This document shows, one piece after another, positions 45,401 through 53,594 of a stretch of 64,000 nt of DNA. How positions within the stretch are numbered: the first letter of the stretch is position 1; every line of letters begins with the position of its first letter. Made by a program: the position numbers and the translations under genes. The notes beneath the pieces are model-generated. The model had not been told where the DNA came from and did no database searches. It worked only from the letters and a program-made list of their open reading frames with translations. The stretch is taken from the NCBI RefSeq assembly GCF_000243235.1, contig NZ_JH594606.1, positions 367,476-431,475 on the forward strand, written 5' to 3'. The stretch is from Gillisia limnaea DSM 15749. GTDB taxonomy: Bacteria; Bacteroidota; Bacteroidia; Flavobacteriales; Flavobacteriaceae.

Positions 45401-46190
45401 AGACTAAAGACCCCAATATTGGCACCGGAATCTTTTTTTGCGAAGGATATAGATGCTGATTGAAATTATATTGTCCACCATGAACTCCATTGGTGTACAA
45501 GGGGTGATGCAAGGCGATGATAATTGTTTTATCCTGACTCTTTTTTAATTCCGATTCCACTTCAAGAAGCATCGCTTCCCTGGTTTTAATCTCGGAACAC
45601 CCTTTATTTACCAGCGGATGATTATCCCAATTTGTTAAATACCATTGAGAATCGATCACAATGAGTTGAATATCTTCACTAATTTCTATGATCTCAAGAC
45701 CACAACCAGTTTTTGGAGACCATATCAATTGATCGCCCAATTTTTCCTCCAGGTAATCTTCCTGTCTTTCCAAACCAGGAATTCCCTTATTATACCAATC
45801 GTGATTTCCGGGAATAACGATTACATTTCCATCATATTTTTCGATGGCGTCCAGCTGTGCATCCAAGCGGTACTCTGCATCTTCCCTATCTTTGGTGCCT
45901 TTTTCAGGCATTCCGTCGGGATAGATATTATCACCAAGAAAAATGGTATAATTTTCTTTTACCTGTACGGAATCCATATAATCTTTTAAGGCCAAAAGAC
46001 CTTCAGAAGTACCTCCCGGAAGAGAATACCCCCCGTCACCAATGAGATAGAATGATTTTTCAATTTTTTTGTCTTTAGGATAACCGAAGTTTTTTTTTGG
46101 TTCCCCATCCCGATATAGAGTTTGGGAGGTGGAACAACCGGCAAGAATGATTATGGCAAAAATGGTTAAAAAAATGTTGTATTTTCTCAT
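42462..46190 (-). CDS. Giant lipoprotein: metallophosphoesterase + kinase-like domain + outer-membrane barrel
   Basis: 1242 residues. A SPII signal ends in IILAGCSTS (Cys near 19). Residues about 45-340 are a calcineurin-like phosphoesterase: IGDGGY, FLGDNIYPDG, IPGNHDWYN, LHHPLYTNGVHG and SGHEHALQY supply the metal ligands. Residues about 430-780 hold a second domain with ARIFDMLIGDWDRHQDQWRW near 605-617 and PIPRDRDQVFSNYDG near 635, a pattern like the catalytic DRH loop of HipA/FAM20-type kinases. The last ~360 residues look like a BamA/Omp85-type 16-strand barrel with terminal Phe (FGFSF). It should sit in the outer membrane. The substrate is unknown; the kinase-like reading is my inference. 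Confidence 0.8.
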   Translation of the reverse strand: MRKYNIFLTIFAIIILAGCSTSQTLYRDGEPKKNFGYPKDKKIEKSFYLIGDGGYSLPGGTSEGLLALKDYMDSVQVKENYTIFLGDNIYPDGMPEKGTKDREDAEYRLDAQLDAIEKYDGNVIVIPGNHDWYNKGIPGLERQEDYLEEKLGDQLIWSPKTGCGLEIIEISEDIQLIVIDSQWYLTNWDNHPLVNKGCSEIKTREAMLLEVESELKKSQDKTIIIALHHPLYTNGVHGGQYNFNQHLYPSQKKIPVPILGSLVSLIRTSGGVSIQDAQNERYKSLVKRLETLGKDSDRLLFISGHEHALQYITNDNIKQIVSGSGSKATYVSLSDDGLFAHPGQGFAVYDVFKDGSSWVSFYGNESNRAKLLYQKEVHPTPEEFDVSNLPDSFSETITSSIYAEDETDKNEVFKTLWGERYRELYGTPVEFKVADLNTLYGGLEPMRMGGGHQTISLRVKDSLDREYNFRRIKKSALQYIQAVAFKDKAVEEQFENTIAEDFLKDLYTASHPYAFLAIPTLASAIDVYHTNPEVYYLPKQKGLGKYNVAHGGDVYMIEERPEENWKGNESFGKPNHDIVSTSGMFERLRRDEKYSLNEPAYVRARIFDMLIGDWDRHQDQWRWAEIEDEEGNRTFEPIPRDRDQVFSNYDGAFFGTLRALAGFSKQFGVYGEDIKDVKWFNIAAIGLDRELTQNVGKETWMEQATFIQKNITDEIIEEAFSKLPKETQGETTTSIIKNLKARRENLLDITKRYYDHMATLAIVTGTDKDDLIEIERLENGETRIVVSRIKDGEKADVVSDKTYKREETKEIWVYGLDDDDEFEITGNPSGELIFLRVIGGHNNDIFRVADNSGRKVKLYDHETRPNTVESKGNARLRFRDNYEQNTFDKDKKTFNSGSLTPGFGYNPDDGFKLGIQSSFITNGFKRNPFTSKHSFAAGYYFATQGFDLNYNGEFALILGNFNLAVGAHFTSPNFANNFFGFGNESQNFDDVLDFDYNRTRISKIGGEIGFVRKSPFGSYFGYMASFEAVEVDRTEDRFITEEFDPEDPDFFERKYFAGLEGTYRYESYDNNLNPSRGMKFEMILGGKMNAEETSRKYGYFKPYLEFYNALSQNRKLVLNSRVQAQLNAGDDYEFYQAAILGGNTGLRGYRLQRFSGKSAFAAGGDLRYSFDQFKTSFLPFQIGVFGGYDIGRVWAQGEDSSVWHDSYGGGIWVNSAEAITGKFSLFGSEEGLRFSFGFGFSF

Positions 46191-46247
46191 AGGATACTGA
46201 AAGCTGTTTTTTTTTGTAATTTGGCCGGATCAAAATTCCGATATTAT

Positions 46248-47435
46248 ATGACTGATTTAATAGACAAAGTAGATAGTTTCGTTTTGGAATTATTTAAAGC
46301 AAAATTACCTAATACCTATATCTTTCATAACTACAATCACACTCAAAGAGTGGTCAAAAGTAGTAAAGAATTAATCGAGAATTCTCAATTAAATGTTAAA
46401 GAAGAACAGGTTGTATTGCTTGCTGCGTGGCTTCATGACACCGGATATACTGTGAAATTTGAAGGTCATGAAGAGGAGAGCGAAAAAATTGCAAGGCAAT
46501 TTCTAAAGGAAAACAATGTAGATCCGGAAACCATTGAAGCGGTTTCCCAATGCATTTTAGCAACTAAATTTGATAGAACACCAACAACAGCATTAGAAAA
46601 AATAATAAAAGATGCAGATTGTTCGCATCTGGCTAAAGAGTATTTCCAGGAAACAAGCGAATTTTTAAGGCAGGAACTTCAATTGCTTAATATTCACAAT
46701 TTTTCTGCTGAAGAATGGTTGAATGAAAACATTAATTTATTTACTGAAAAACATCGGTATTATACAGATTATGCCTCGAAAACCTGGAAACCATTAAAAG
46801 ACACTAATCTTTCCGATCTTTTGGAAAAGAAAAATAAGACAGTTCAAAAATTAAAAAAAGAAGAAACTAAAGCAAAATTAAAAGCCGAATATAAAAATAA
46901 TAACCCGGAGCGAAGTCTGCAGAGTTTATACAGGATTACGCTTCGAAACCATATGAAATTAAGCGATATTGCAGATACCAAAGCAAACATTCTCCTGTCT
47001 GTAAATGCGATTATAATATCGTTGGCCCTGGCCAATATGATCCCTAAGTTGAATGCAACAACGAATGAGCATTTATTGTATCCAACGCTTATATTAATAC
47101 TATTTAGCGTGGCTTCTATCATCCTATCCATAATGTCTACCAGGCCAAATGTTACCAGTGGGGAGTTTACAAAAGAACAGGTGGAAAACAGGGAAATAAA
47201 TTTACTCTTTTTCGGAAATTTCCATAAAATGCCTTTTGAGCAGTTTAAATGGGGAATAAAGGAAATTAGCCAAGATAAAGATTATGTGTATGAATCCTTA
47301 ATGCTGGATCTTCATTCCCTGGGGAAAGTTTTACATCGTAAATACTTACTGCTTAGACTTACCTATACTGTTTTTATGATAGGCATTATAGTATCTGTAT
47401 TGGCATTTGTGGTTGCTTTTTATTACCTCAAATAA
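46248..47435 (+). CDS. HD-domain phosphohydrolase fused to a Pycsar effector-type (PycTM) membrane domain
   Basis: 395 residues from ATG 46248. Residues about 15-190 are an HD domain: NYNHTQRVV, LAAWLHDTGY and IIKDADCSHL give the H...HD...D set. A basic coiled linker (about 200-240) follows, then the PycTM/DUF5706-type part: HMKLSDIADTKANILLSVNA near 250, a hydrophobic pair of helices, and a last helix at about 370-390. This fold is known as the membrane effector of Pycsar anti-phage systems. No pyrimidine cyclase gene is adjacent. I preferred ATG 46248 to a TTG at 46221. The 3' end overlaps the convergent GAF-protein gene by 13 bases. Confidence 0.82.
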   Translation: MTDLIDKVDSFVLELFKAKLPNTYIFHNYNHTQRVVKSSKELIENSQLNVKEEQVVLLAAWLHDTGYTVKFEGHEEESEKIARQFLKENNVDPETIEAVSQCILATKFDRTPTTALEKIIKDADCSHLAKEYFQETSEFLRQELQLLNIHNFSAEEWLNENINLFTEKHRYYTDYASKTWKPLKDTNLSDLLEKKNKTVQKLKKEETKAKLKAEYKNNNPERSLQSLYRITLRNHMKLSDIADTKANILLSVNAIIISLALANMIPKLNATTNEHLLYPTLILILFSVASIILSIMSTRPNVTSGEFTKEQVENREINLLFFGNFHKMPFEQFKWGIKEISQDKDYVYESLMLDLHSLGKVLHRKYLLLRLTYTVFMIGIIVSVLAFVVAFYYLK

Positions 47436-49792
47436 TCCACAAGACCATCATAACTAATAGCTTCCTGGGCGTCATCTGCTTCGGGGCGGTATAAAATATT
47501 GGCTCGTATGGCACGAAGACCAATTACCCCCTGAACATCTTCAAGCTCCAGGATCTCCACCTCCTGCCCAAGGTATTTCCTTGTTTGAAGGTATTTTATG
47601 TATCTCAAATATTCTTTTTGATCACTGCTTTGAGAGTATACTATGGAAATTTTTCCTTTTTGGGTTATCCGTTCTTCTGTGTCTTTAATAAAGGCTTTAT
47701 CGATTCTTTTCTTGATGATTTCGTACCGGGCATTATAGGTTCCGTCTACATCAAATTTTTTCTCATCCATGCGGTATCTAATTGATAAAGTGCTGTTAAA
47801 CACAAGTATCAAAGAAGCTGCATCCATTTTTATTGGGGTGTTTTTTTGTAACTGGTAAAACCTGTTTTCCATTTCACACATAGTGGCAAGTTGCCATAAC
47901 CTTAAATTATACAAATACACCTTATTAAAGGGCTTTTTAAAAGTTAAGGAGTCGCCAATATAGATGTTATGATCTACTCCATCGGTTTTATAGCGTTCAA
48001 AATAATGGGGGTAAATCTTTTGGGCATCTATTTGCTTTTTATCTATATAACGAGCCATAGTCCTGTTAATACGTTGCACGGTTTCATCGTAATGCTTCCT
48101 ATGCTCGTAAACCAGGCCGGTTTCGGGATTCAGTTTAGCCTGATATTGCATCACCAGGTCTTCCAAACCTTTAGACTGTAAAACCAAATGATCCATAATA
48201 GGATTTACCTCCCGCTGTAAAAGATCAAAAACCTTCTGTTCACTTGAAGCATTCAAACCTTCTGCCAATTCCGCCCTAAATTCAGCAATTCTGAATCTAA
48301 CCTGGTCATAAATTGGCAATTTTTCAATTTTGTATGCTTCATTTATAATATTTTCCAATAATTCCAACTGGCACTGAAGGTCTTTTTCAATCGAAGAATT
48401 TCGGGCATCTGAAGAAGCAATAATATCGATTTGTCCATATAAGGGATAGACATTTTTAAACGTTATATCCTTAAAAGAAGCCAACCCGTCCTGGTCCTGA
48501 TCCTTGATAAACTGTTTGGCCTCATTTTCAAAAATCCATAGAACACTGGGATGAATTGAAGTACATTCACTTTGAATTACAGCTTTTACCCGGTTTTCAA
48601 ATTCGGTTCGGTTTCGTTTTACCGCTGTTACTATATAAGGAAGTATGTCTTCCAGCTTGATTGCATTTATGCTGTTTAATTCATTTTTCCTGGGAGATAC
48701 CAGCTCCAAAACCCCTAACAATTCCTGCCCTTCTGCAATTGGTGCCAGGATACAACTTTTAATATCGTTTTCTTTTAAGTTTTGAGCCAGCAAATTGTTA
48801 TTCGACTTTTTAGCATATTCCTCAGCATTGGCGATGGTGAAATATCCTTGTTCTTTAACCAGCTGATTATAGGATTTTTTACAAATAAGCTTTTCACAAT
48901 CGGCTGAAGCTTCTTTATAAAGCATAAAACTTTGGGCATCCTGATTATTCATTCTCTCAAAGGTCCTCTCCAGTTTATTAAAAACTGTAAAACCTACCCT
49001 AAGATCGGGGATTTTAAAAATAGACTGAAAGATTTCCTGAAATCTAAAAAGTTCAGCCCGACTGGAAGTCTCTTGATGCAGGAGGGTAGTTTTTAGATCG
49101 GAAATAGCGTCGTCCACAGTTACATCGGTAAGATTGATGATGGTAAACCCTTTAAATATCCAGCTTTTTGGTGGGAATTTTTCTTTCCATAAACTCACGT
49201 CTTCTATATTCTGAATGAGAACATCTACATCTTTTTCAGAGATCTCCTTTGCTCCTTCCCCAGGATCGATGTCTATAAAATCGGCATTTAGAGCTACTCT
49301 ATAGTGCTTTAAAATCCCGTTTTCGTCCGGGATATCGTAATAAAGCGGTCTGGAAAAATCAATATTATAGCCATAATGGTGATTAAGAACAAGAATGCAT
49401 CCATAGATATAATACATATCCTCATTGAGGTTGCGCATTTCAAACTGATAATTATCACCCGCATTGTCAAGGATATTTCTAAAGCGCTTAGAGGAATTAA
49501 AAATCACATTTTGAAACGGCAGGGAGGCGGCTTTAATTTCGTTGTTGCTTAAAATATTAGGAAACAAATCATCAAGCAAAATGCGAATTGCATCTTTATT
49601 CTTACTTAAATCCTCAGGATTATCGATACCCTCCACCAGCTTTGGAAATGAGGAGATATAATCCAACACATTTTCGATATAATTCTTTGCTATACTGCTC
49701 TGTTCACTTTTCAGCTGAAGTTGATATTGCTCAACAACTTTATGGAAACTTATTTTAATATCTAATGGGAAATCCTCTAATTGATTCTTCAT
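47423..49792 (-). CDS. GAF domain-containing protein, uncharacterised
   Basis: A 789-residue soluble protein with no signal peptide or membrane segment. A GAF-like domain lies at about 245-400 (ending ILAPIAEGQELLGVLELVSP), preceded by a conserved N-terminal region and followed by a long helical region (about 405-620) and a C-terminal part (GDSLTFKKPFNKVYLYNLRL). No kinase, cyclase or DNA-binding domain is visible. Similar long GAF proteins are widespread in Flavobacteriia, with no known role. It converges on the HD-PycTM gene, which may be chance. Confidence 0.65.
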   Translation of the reverse strand: MKNQLEDFPLDIKISFHKVVEQYQLQLKSEQSSIAKNYIENVLDYISSFPKLVEGIDNPEDLSKNKDAIRILLDDLFPNILSNNEIKAASLPFQNVIFNSSKRFRNILDNAGDNYQFEMRNLNEDMYYIYGCILVLNHHYGYNIDFSRPLYYDIPDENGILKHYRVALNADFIDIDPGEGAKEISEKDVDVLIQNIEDVSLWKEKFPPKSWIFKGFTIINLTDVTVDDAISDLKTTLLHQETSSRAELFRFQEIFQSIFKIPDLRVGFTVFNKLERTFERMNNQDAQSFMLYKEASADCEKLICKKSYNQLVKEQGYFTIANAEEYAKKSNNNLLAQNLKENDIKSCILAPIAEGQELLGVLELVSPRKNELNSINAIKLEDILPYIVTAVKRNRTEFENRVKAVIQSECTSIHPSVLWIFENEAKQFIKDQDQDGLASFKDITFKNVYPLYGQIDIIASSDARNSSIEKDLQCQLELLENIINEAYKIEKLPIYDQVRFRIAEFRAELAEGLNASSEQKVFDLLQREVNPIMDHLVLQSKGLEDLVMQYQAKLNPETGLVYEHRKHYDETVQRINRTMARYIDKKQIDAQKIYPHYFERYKTDGVDHNIYIGDSLTFKKPFNKVYLYNLRLWQLATMCEMENRFYQLQKNTPIKMDAASLILVFNSTLSIRYRMDEKKFDVDGTYNARYEIIKKRIDKAFIKDTEERITQKGKISIVYSQSSDQKEYLRYIKYLQTRKYLGQEVEILELEDVQGVIGLRAIRANILYRPEADDAQEAISYDGLVDYLR

Positions 49793-49901
49793 AAACTTTT
49801 AATATGAGATAAAATTACTCTTTCTTCCAGAGCCTTATTTCCTTTCACTTGAAATTAACATTTTTTTATATACTTCCTATAGCTATCTATATGGAGTTGT
49901 G

Positions 49902-49909
49902 TATTTTTG
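49902..49909 (+). promoter_or_regulatory. Putative -7 promoter element of the TlpA-like lipoprotein gene
   Basis: TATTTTTG matches TAnnTTTG 43 bases before the ATG at 49952. This supports that ATG over the upstream TTG at 49907. Confidence 0.5.
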
Positions 49910-49951
49910 CTGAATAAATTAAAAACAACAACTAAATATAAATTTCACCAA

Positions 49952-51067
49952 ATGAAACAGTTCTTAACAGCAATTATTATCCTTAGCATTTTGGGATGTC
50001 AGGAAGATCAAAAGGGATACTCCGTTTCCGGGGAACTAAAAAATGTTGAAGATGGCAAAATGGTTTATGTTTCAGAATTAGATCAAAATATGCAACCTTC
50101 AAAAATTGATTCGGTTCAAATTAAAAATGGGGCATTCACATTGGATATGGCAGAAGTTGAACATCCAAATCTTAGTTTTCTTTCTGTTGAAGGATATAAT
50201 GGAAATGTGATCTTTATTTCTGAAAATGAACCTATAAATTTTGAAATTTACAAAGACAGCCTTCCTACTTCGAAAGTAGATGGAGGAAAGGAAAATGAAG
50301 TTTTTTACACGTATCTGGATCATTTAAAAGACCTGAATAAAAGGGTTATGGAAATCCGGACCGGAATGCGTGAGGTGATGACCACTACAAGAGATTCTGC
50401 CGCAATGGCTGGATTTCAGCAACAAGAGGAAGAATTGCGTACCACCGATATGAATTTCAAGAAAAATTTTGTTGAAGAACACCCGGATAGATTTGCATCT
50501 GTTCTTGTGCTTACGGATATGATGAATATGGGAGCTTCTGCAAATGAGGTAAAAGAACTCTATGGAACCTTATCTGAAAATGCAACTAAGAGCTCATTAG
50601 CGAAATCTTTGGAAGATAACCTTAGCAAACGGAGTGCAACAGATATAGGAAGTAAAGCACCGGAATTTTCTGCGCCAAATCCGGAGGGAGAACAAATTTC
50701 TTTAAAGGATTCAATGGGAAAAGTTACACTTATAGATTTTTGGGCTGCCTGGTGTAAGCCTTGTAGGGTGGAAAACCCGAATATTGTTAAGGTCTATAAC
50801 AAATACCACGATATGGGCTTTAATATTATTGGAGTTTCTTTGGACCGCGAAGGTCAAAAAGACAAATGGATACAGGCAATAAAAGATGACAATTTAACCT
50901 GGGCGCAGGTTTCAAACTTAAAATTCTGGCAGGAACCTGTTGCACAACTTTATGGAGTACAGGCGATTCCCGCTCAATTCATTATTGACGAAAACGGAAT
51001 TATTGTAGCCAAAAACCTTAGAGGGGATGCTCTGGATGCAAAAGTGAAAGAATTGCTGGAGAAATAA
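49952..51067 (+). CDS. TlpA-like thioredoxin-fold lipoprotein with DUF4369-type N-terminus
   Basis: 371 residues from ATG 49952. The SPII signal is MKQFLTAIIILSILGCQED (Cys 16 or so). Residues about 20-120 form the beta-rich DUF4369-like part (GELKNVEDGKMVYVSEL..), a helical linker follows, and about 240-371 is the TlpA/ResA-like thioredoxin domain with active site WAAWCKPCRVENPN and the cis-Pro region IPAQFIIDENG. Such proteins work as periplasmic or surface disulfide reductases. A strong bidirectional hairpin follows the stop. Confidence 0.87.
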   Translation: MKQFLTAIIILSILGCQEDQKGYSVSGELKNVEDGKMVYVSELDQNMQPSKIDSVQIKNGAFTLDMAEVEHPNLSFLSVEGYNGNVIFISENEPINFEIYKDSLPTSKVDGGKENEVFYTYLDHLKDLNKRVMEIRTGMREVMTTTRDSAAMAGFQQQEEELRTTDMNFKKNFVEEHPDRFASVLVLTDMMNMGASANEVKELYGTLSENATKSSLAKSLEDNLSKRSATDIGSKAPEFSAPNPEGEQISLKDSMGKVTLIDFWAAWCKPCRVENPNIVKVYNKYHDMGFNIIGVSLDREGQKDKWIQAIKDDNLTWAQVSNLKFWQEPVAQLYGVQAIPAQFIIDENGIIVAKNLRGDALDAKVKELLEK

Positions 51068-51087
51068 CCTATAAAACAAATCCAAAA

Positions 51088-51135
51088 AAAAAGACCCAAA
51101 TCGTTTCTAAATCTAGAAGCGATTTGGGTCTTTTT
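51088..51135. terminator. Strong bidirectional hairpin terminator
   Basis: A 22-bp stem (one G-U pair) with a 4-base loop: left arm begins AAAAAGACCCAAATCG at 51088, right arm ends CGATTTGGGTCTTTTT at 51135. A-rich left and T-rich right edges allow termination for both the TlpA-like gene and the convergent SIMPL gene. Confidence 0.9.
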
Positions 51136-51193
51136 CATTTAATGATCAGTAAAATAATGATCCCTAGTATACCAAAGAAGTTTTTTTAGATTA

Positions 51194-51883
51194 CTATTTC
51201 AGTTCAAACCCAATAGTAACTTTAGCGCTAACTTCCATTTCTCCGGGAGCAAGTGTTTGCTGATCTCCGCCATCTGAACTGGCTTTCATCATCTCCACTC
51301 CCCTGTACATTGGCGGAAAATAATTAACCTCATTCTCATTGATGGAAATCGCTTTTCCAATGCTTTGATTTAATGGAGCGGTATATTCCACAGCCTTTCT
51401 TTGAGCATCCAGTACTGCTTTTTTCCTGGCTTCGCTCTTATGCTTTTCAATTTCCGAAGATTTGAACTGTATGCCATCGATCCTGTTAAGACCTGCATTT
51501 AGTAAACCACTCATTATTTTCTCATACTTTTTAAGATCTTCCAATTCTATTGAAATAGACTGATTGGCTGCATAACTATATGTTTTCTCGTTATAATTAT
51601 AGTTTTTGTTCAGATTAACGTAATCTGTCTGAATATTTTTCGCAGGAATTCCCTCCGATTTTAAATATTTTATAACCTTATCTACCACCACATCATTCTT
51701 CCTTTTCACTTCCACAGCATCATCTCCTTCATGCTCTATTCTGGATTTTATGGTAACCTGGTCCGGTACCACTTTAACTATTCCCTCTCCGGTTACCATC
51801 ACCATAGGAACCTGATTCACCTGCTGCGCCTGTAATCCCAAAGAGCTAATAACGGCCACGAATAAAATAAGTACTGTTTTCAT
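51194..51883 (-). CDS. SIMPL domain-containing protein (DUF541)
   Basis: A 229-residue exported protein: signal peptide about 1-19 (VLILFVAVISSLGLQAQ), then the SIMPL/DUF541 fold with VMVTGEGIVKVVPDQVTI, YVNLNKNYNY, ISIELEDLKKYEKIMSGLL, KSEARKKAVLDAQRKAVEY and a final VSAKVTIGFELK. The family is periplasmic or surface, with roles proposed in stress but no clear biochemistry. Function here is unknown. Confidence 0.85.
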   Translation of the reverse strand: MKTVLILFVAVISSLGLQAQQVNQVPMVMVTGEGIVKVVPDQVTIKSRIEHEGDDAVEVKRKNDVVVDKVIKYLKSEGIPAKNIQTDYVNLNKNYNYNEKTYSYAANQSISIELEDLKKYEKIMSGLLNAGLNRIDGIQFKSSEIEKHKSEARKKAVLDAQRKAVEYTAPLNQSIGKAISINENEVNYFPPMYRGVEMMKASSDGGDQQTLAPGEMEVSAKVTIGFELK

Positions 51884-51978
51884 ATTTGTTGTTTTTGTTT
51901 GTATATTTCAAGGGTACTCAAGTTTTGATTGCCCAATTTTAGGGTATTAATCAAAGCTTGAACCAAAGTGTTAACAAA

Positions 51979-52626
51979 TTAAATTTTTCCGGCCTTTTGA
52001 AGTATAAAAAGGATTAAAATAGGGACTGCCAGTAGGATTACCATTAATAAATGTTGCTGAAAAACCCAGGGAGCTAATAGTATTGTTATAACGTAACCAC
52101 CTACAGCTCCTCCAAAATGAGCATCGTGGCCTATATTATCCTGCCTTCGTTTCATTCCGTAAATAGTATATAAAAGATATCCAATTCCAAATACATAGGC
52201 GGGAATAGGAATAATGAAAAATAAGCCAAGCATCATATCCGGTCTTAGCAGTATTGCAGAATACAAAACCCCCATTACTGCACCGCTGGCGCCTACCGCA
52301 TTGTAATTCTCCTCATCCTTATGGAAGAAATAACTCAGCAAATTACCCAGAATCAAACTCGCGAGATATACCAATAAAAATCCAAGGGAACCCATATCAT
52401 TTAAAACAACATTTGCAAAGAAATACAGGGTAAGCATATTTACAAAAAGATGGGAAGAATCAACGTGCAAAAATCCGGATGTTAAAATTTGATATTTAGC
52501 TCCTCTTTTTATTTCTCCCGAGTTGAATTTATATTTTTCAAAGAAAAGTGTATCCTTAAAACCCTTAAATGAAATCAACACATTTAATCCGATAATAATT
52601 ATAGTAATCAAACCCAAATCCCCCAT
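51979..52626 (-). CDS. Rhomboid family intramembrane serine protease
   Basis: A 215-residue protein with six membrane segments. Catalytic Ser is in NAVGASGAVMGVLYS and the His in IGHDAHFGGAVGGYV; HLFVNMLTLYFFANV carries the HxxxN motif. The start at ATG 52626 (MGDLGLIT) is favoured over ATG 52659, since the minus-strand -7 element TATATTTG lies at 52648-52655, inside the longer version. It is divergent from the acyltransferase gene. Confidence 0.87.
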   Translation of the reverse strand: MGDLGLITIIIIGLNVLISFKGFKDTLFFEKYKFNSGEIKRGAKYQILTSGFLHVDSSHLFVNMLTLYFFANVVLNDMGSLGFLLVYLASLILGNLLSYFFHKDEENYNAVGASGAVMGVLYSAILLRPDMMLGLFFIIPIPAYVFGIGYLLYTIYGMKRRQDNIGHDAHFGGAVGGYVITILLAPWVFQQHLLMVILLAVPILILFILQKAGKI

Positions 52627-52647
52627 AGATAGCTTTCTGTTTAGTGC

Positions 52648-52666
52648 CAAATATACCATATATTTG
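52648..52666. promoter_or_regulatory. Divergent palindromic promoter pair (rhomboid and acyltransferase)
   Basis: CAAATATACCATATATTTG: two perfect TAnnTTTG -7 elements, minus strand at 52648-52655 and plus strand at 52659-52666, as an 8-bp inverted repeat with a 3-base centre. Transcripts would start about 15 bases before each ATG (52626 and 52683). No clear -33 element on either side. Confidence 0.6.
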
Positions 52667-52682
52667 CTGAAATGTTTTGTGG

Positions 52683-53594
52683 ATGCAAGGATTAGTTTTT
52701 TGGTTGGTTTACCCTTTTTTATGGCTTATTTCACGTTTGCCATTCCCCCTTTTCTACATGGTTTCCGACCTTGTTTTTTTCCTGGTTTATCACATTCTTG
52801 GGTATCGAAAAAAAATTGTAATCGAAAACCTGGAACTTGTTTTTCCCGAAAAGTCTTCAGAAGAAATAAAAATAATTACGCGAAAATTTTACATACATAT
52901 GTGTGATATGTTTTTGGAAATGGTAAAAAGCATCTCCATTTCCAATAACCAGCTTAAACAACGTTTTACATTTACCAACCTGGAAGAAATTGAACGCATT
53001 CGCAAAATGAATAAAAGCATAATTGTAATGTGCGGGCATTATGCAAGTTATGAATGGGCTAACTCCATACAATTATACGGTATTGATTATAAAGCATTTG
53101 GAATATACAAGAAAATTAAAAACAAGCACTTTGATAAATTAGCAAAAGATATTCGCGCGAGGTTTAGTGCTGAACTTATTTCCAGCAGTGAGACTATTGG
53201 CAAAATTATACGCAATCAAAGGGAACGAATACCCGGAATATATTTTATGGTATCAGATCAATCCCCAAAACTGAGCCATTCTAAATTCTGGACAGAATTT
53301 ATGGGCAGTACTGTTCCTGTTTTTATGGGGGCAGAAAAGCTGGCCACTAAACTGGATATAGCGGTGGTTTATATACAGGTAGAGAAGCTAAAACGAGGAT
53401 ATTATCAGGCTACTTTTATCAGGCTTTCCGATCATCCAAAGGAGGAACCTGCTTTTAAAATTACCGGAGACTATTTGACCGAATTGGAAAAACAAATAAG
53501 AAAAGCCCCTGAATATTACCTTTGGACACATAAAAGATGGAAACACCGAAATGCTTCCATCCCAAAAGATGCCGTGATATTTAAACGGGATTAA
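52683..53594 (+). CDS. LpxL/HtrB-type lysophospholipid / lipid A acyltransferase
   Basis: 303 residues from ATG 52683 (a TTG at 52677 is less likely). One N-terminal membrane helix (about 2-40), then KKIVIENLELVFPEKSSEEI and the catalytic HX4E-type motif in VMCGHYASYEWANSIQ near residue 115; FMVSDQSPK, FWTEFMGSTVPVFMGAEKLA and YLWTHKRWKHR follow, all of the LpxL family. It would add a secondary acyl chain to lipid A at the inner membrane. The 3' end overlaps glmM by four bases (convergent). Confidence 0.88.
   Translation: MQGLVFWLVYPFLWLISRLPFPLFYMVSDLVFFLVYHILGYRKKIVIENLELVFPEKSSEEIKIITRKFYIHMCDMFLEMVKSISISNNQLKQRFTFTNLEEIERIRKMNKSIIVMCGHYASYEWANSIQLYGIDYKAFGIYKKIKNKHFDKLAKDIRARFSAELISSSETIGKIIRNQRERIPGIYFMVSDQSPKLSHSKFWTEFMGSTVPVFMGAEKLATKLDIAVVYIQVEKLKRGYYQATFIRLSDHPKEEPAFKITGDYLTELEKQIRKAPEYYLWTHKRWKHRNASIPKDAVIFKRD

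Noticed and set aside
46221-46247. TTG start for the HD-PycTM gene
   Set aside because: ATG 46248 begins directly at the conserved region; the extra nine residues have no support.
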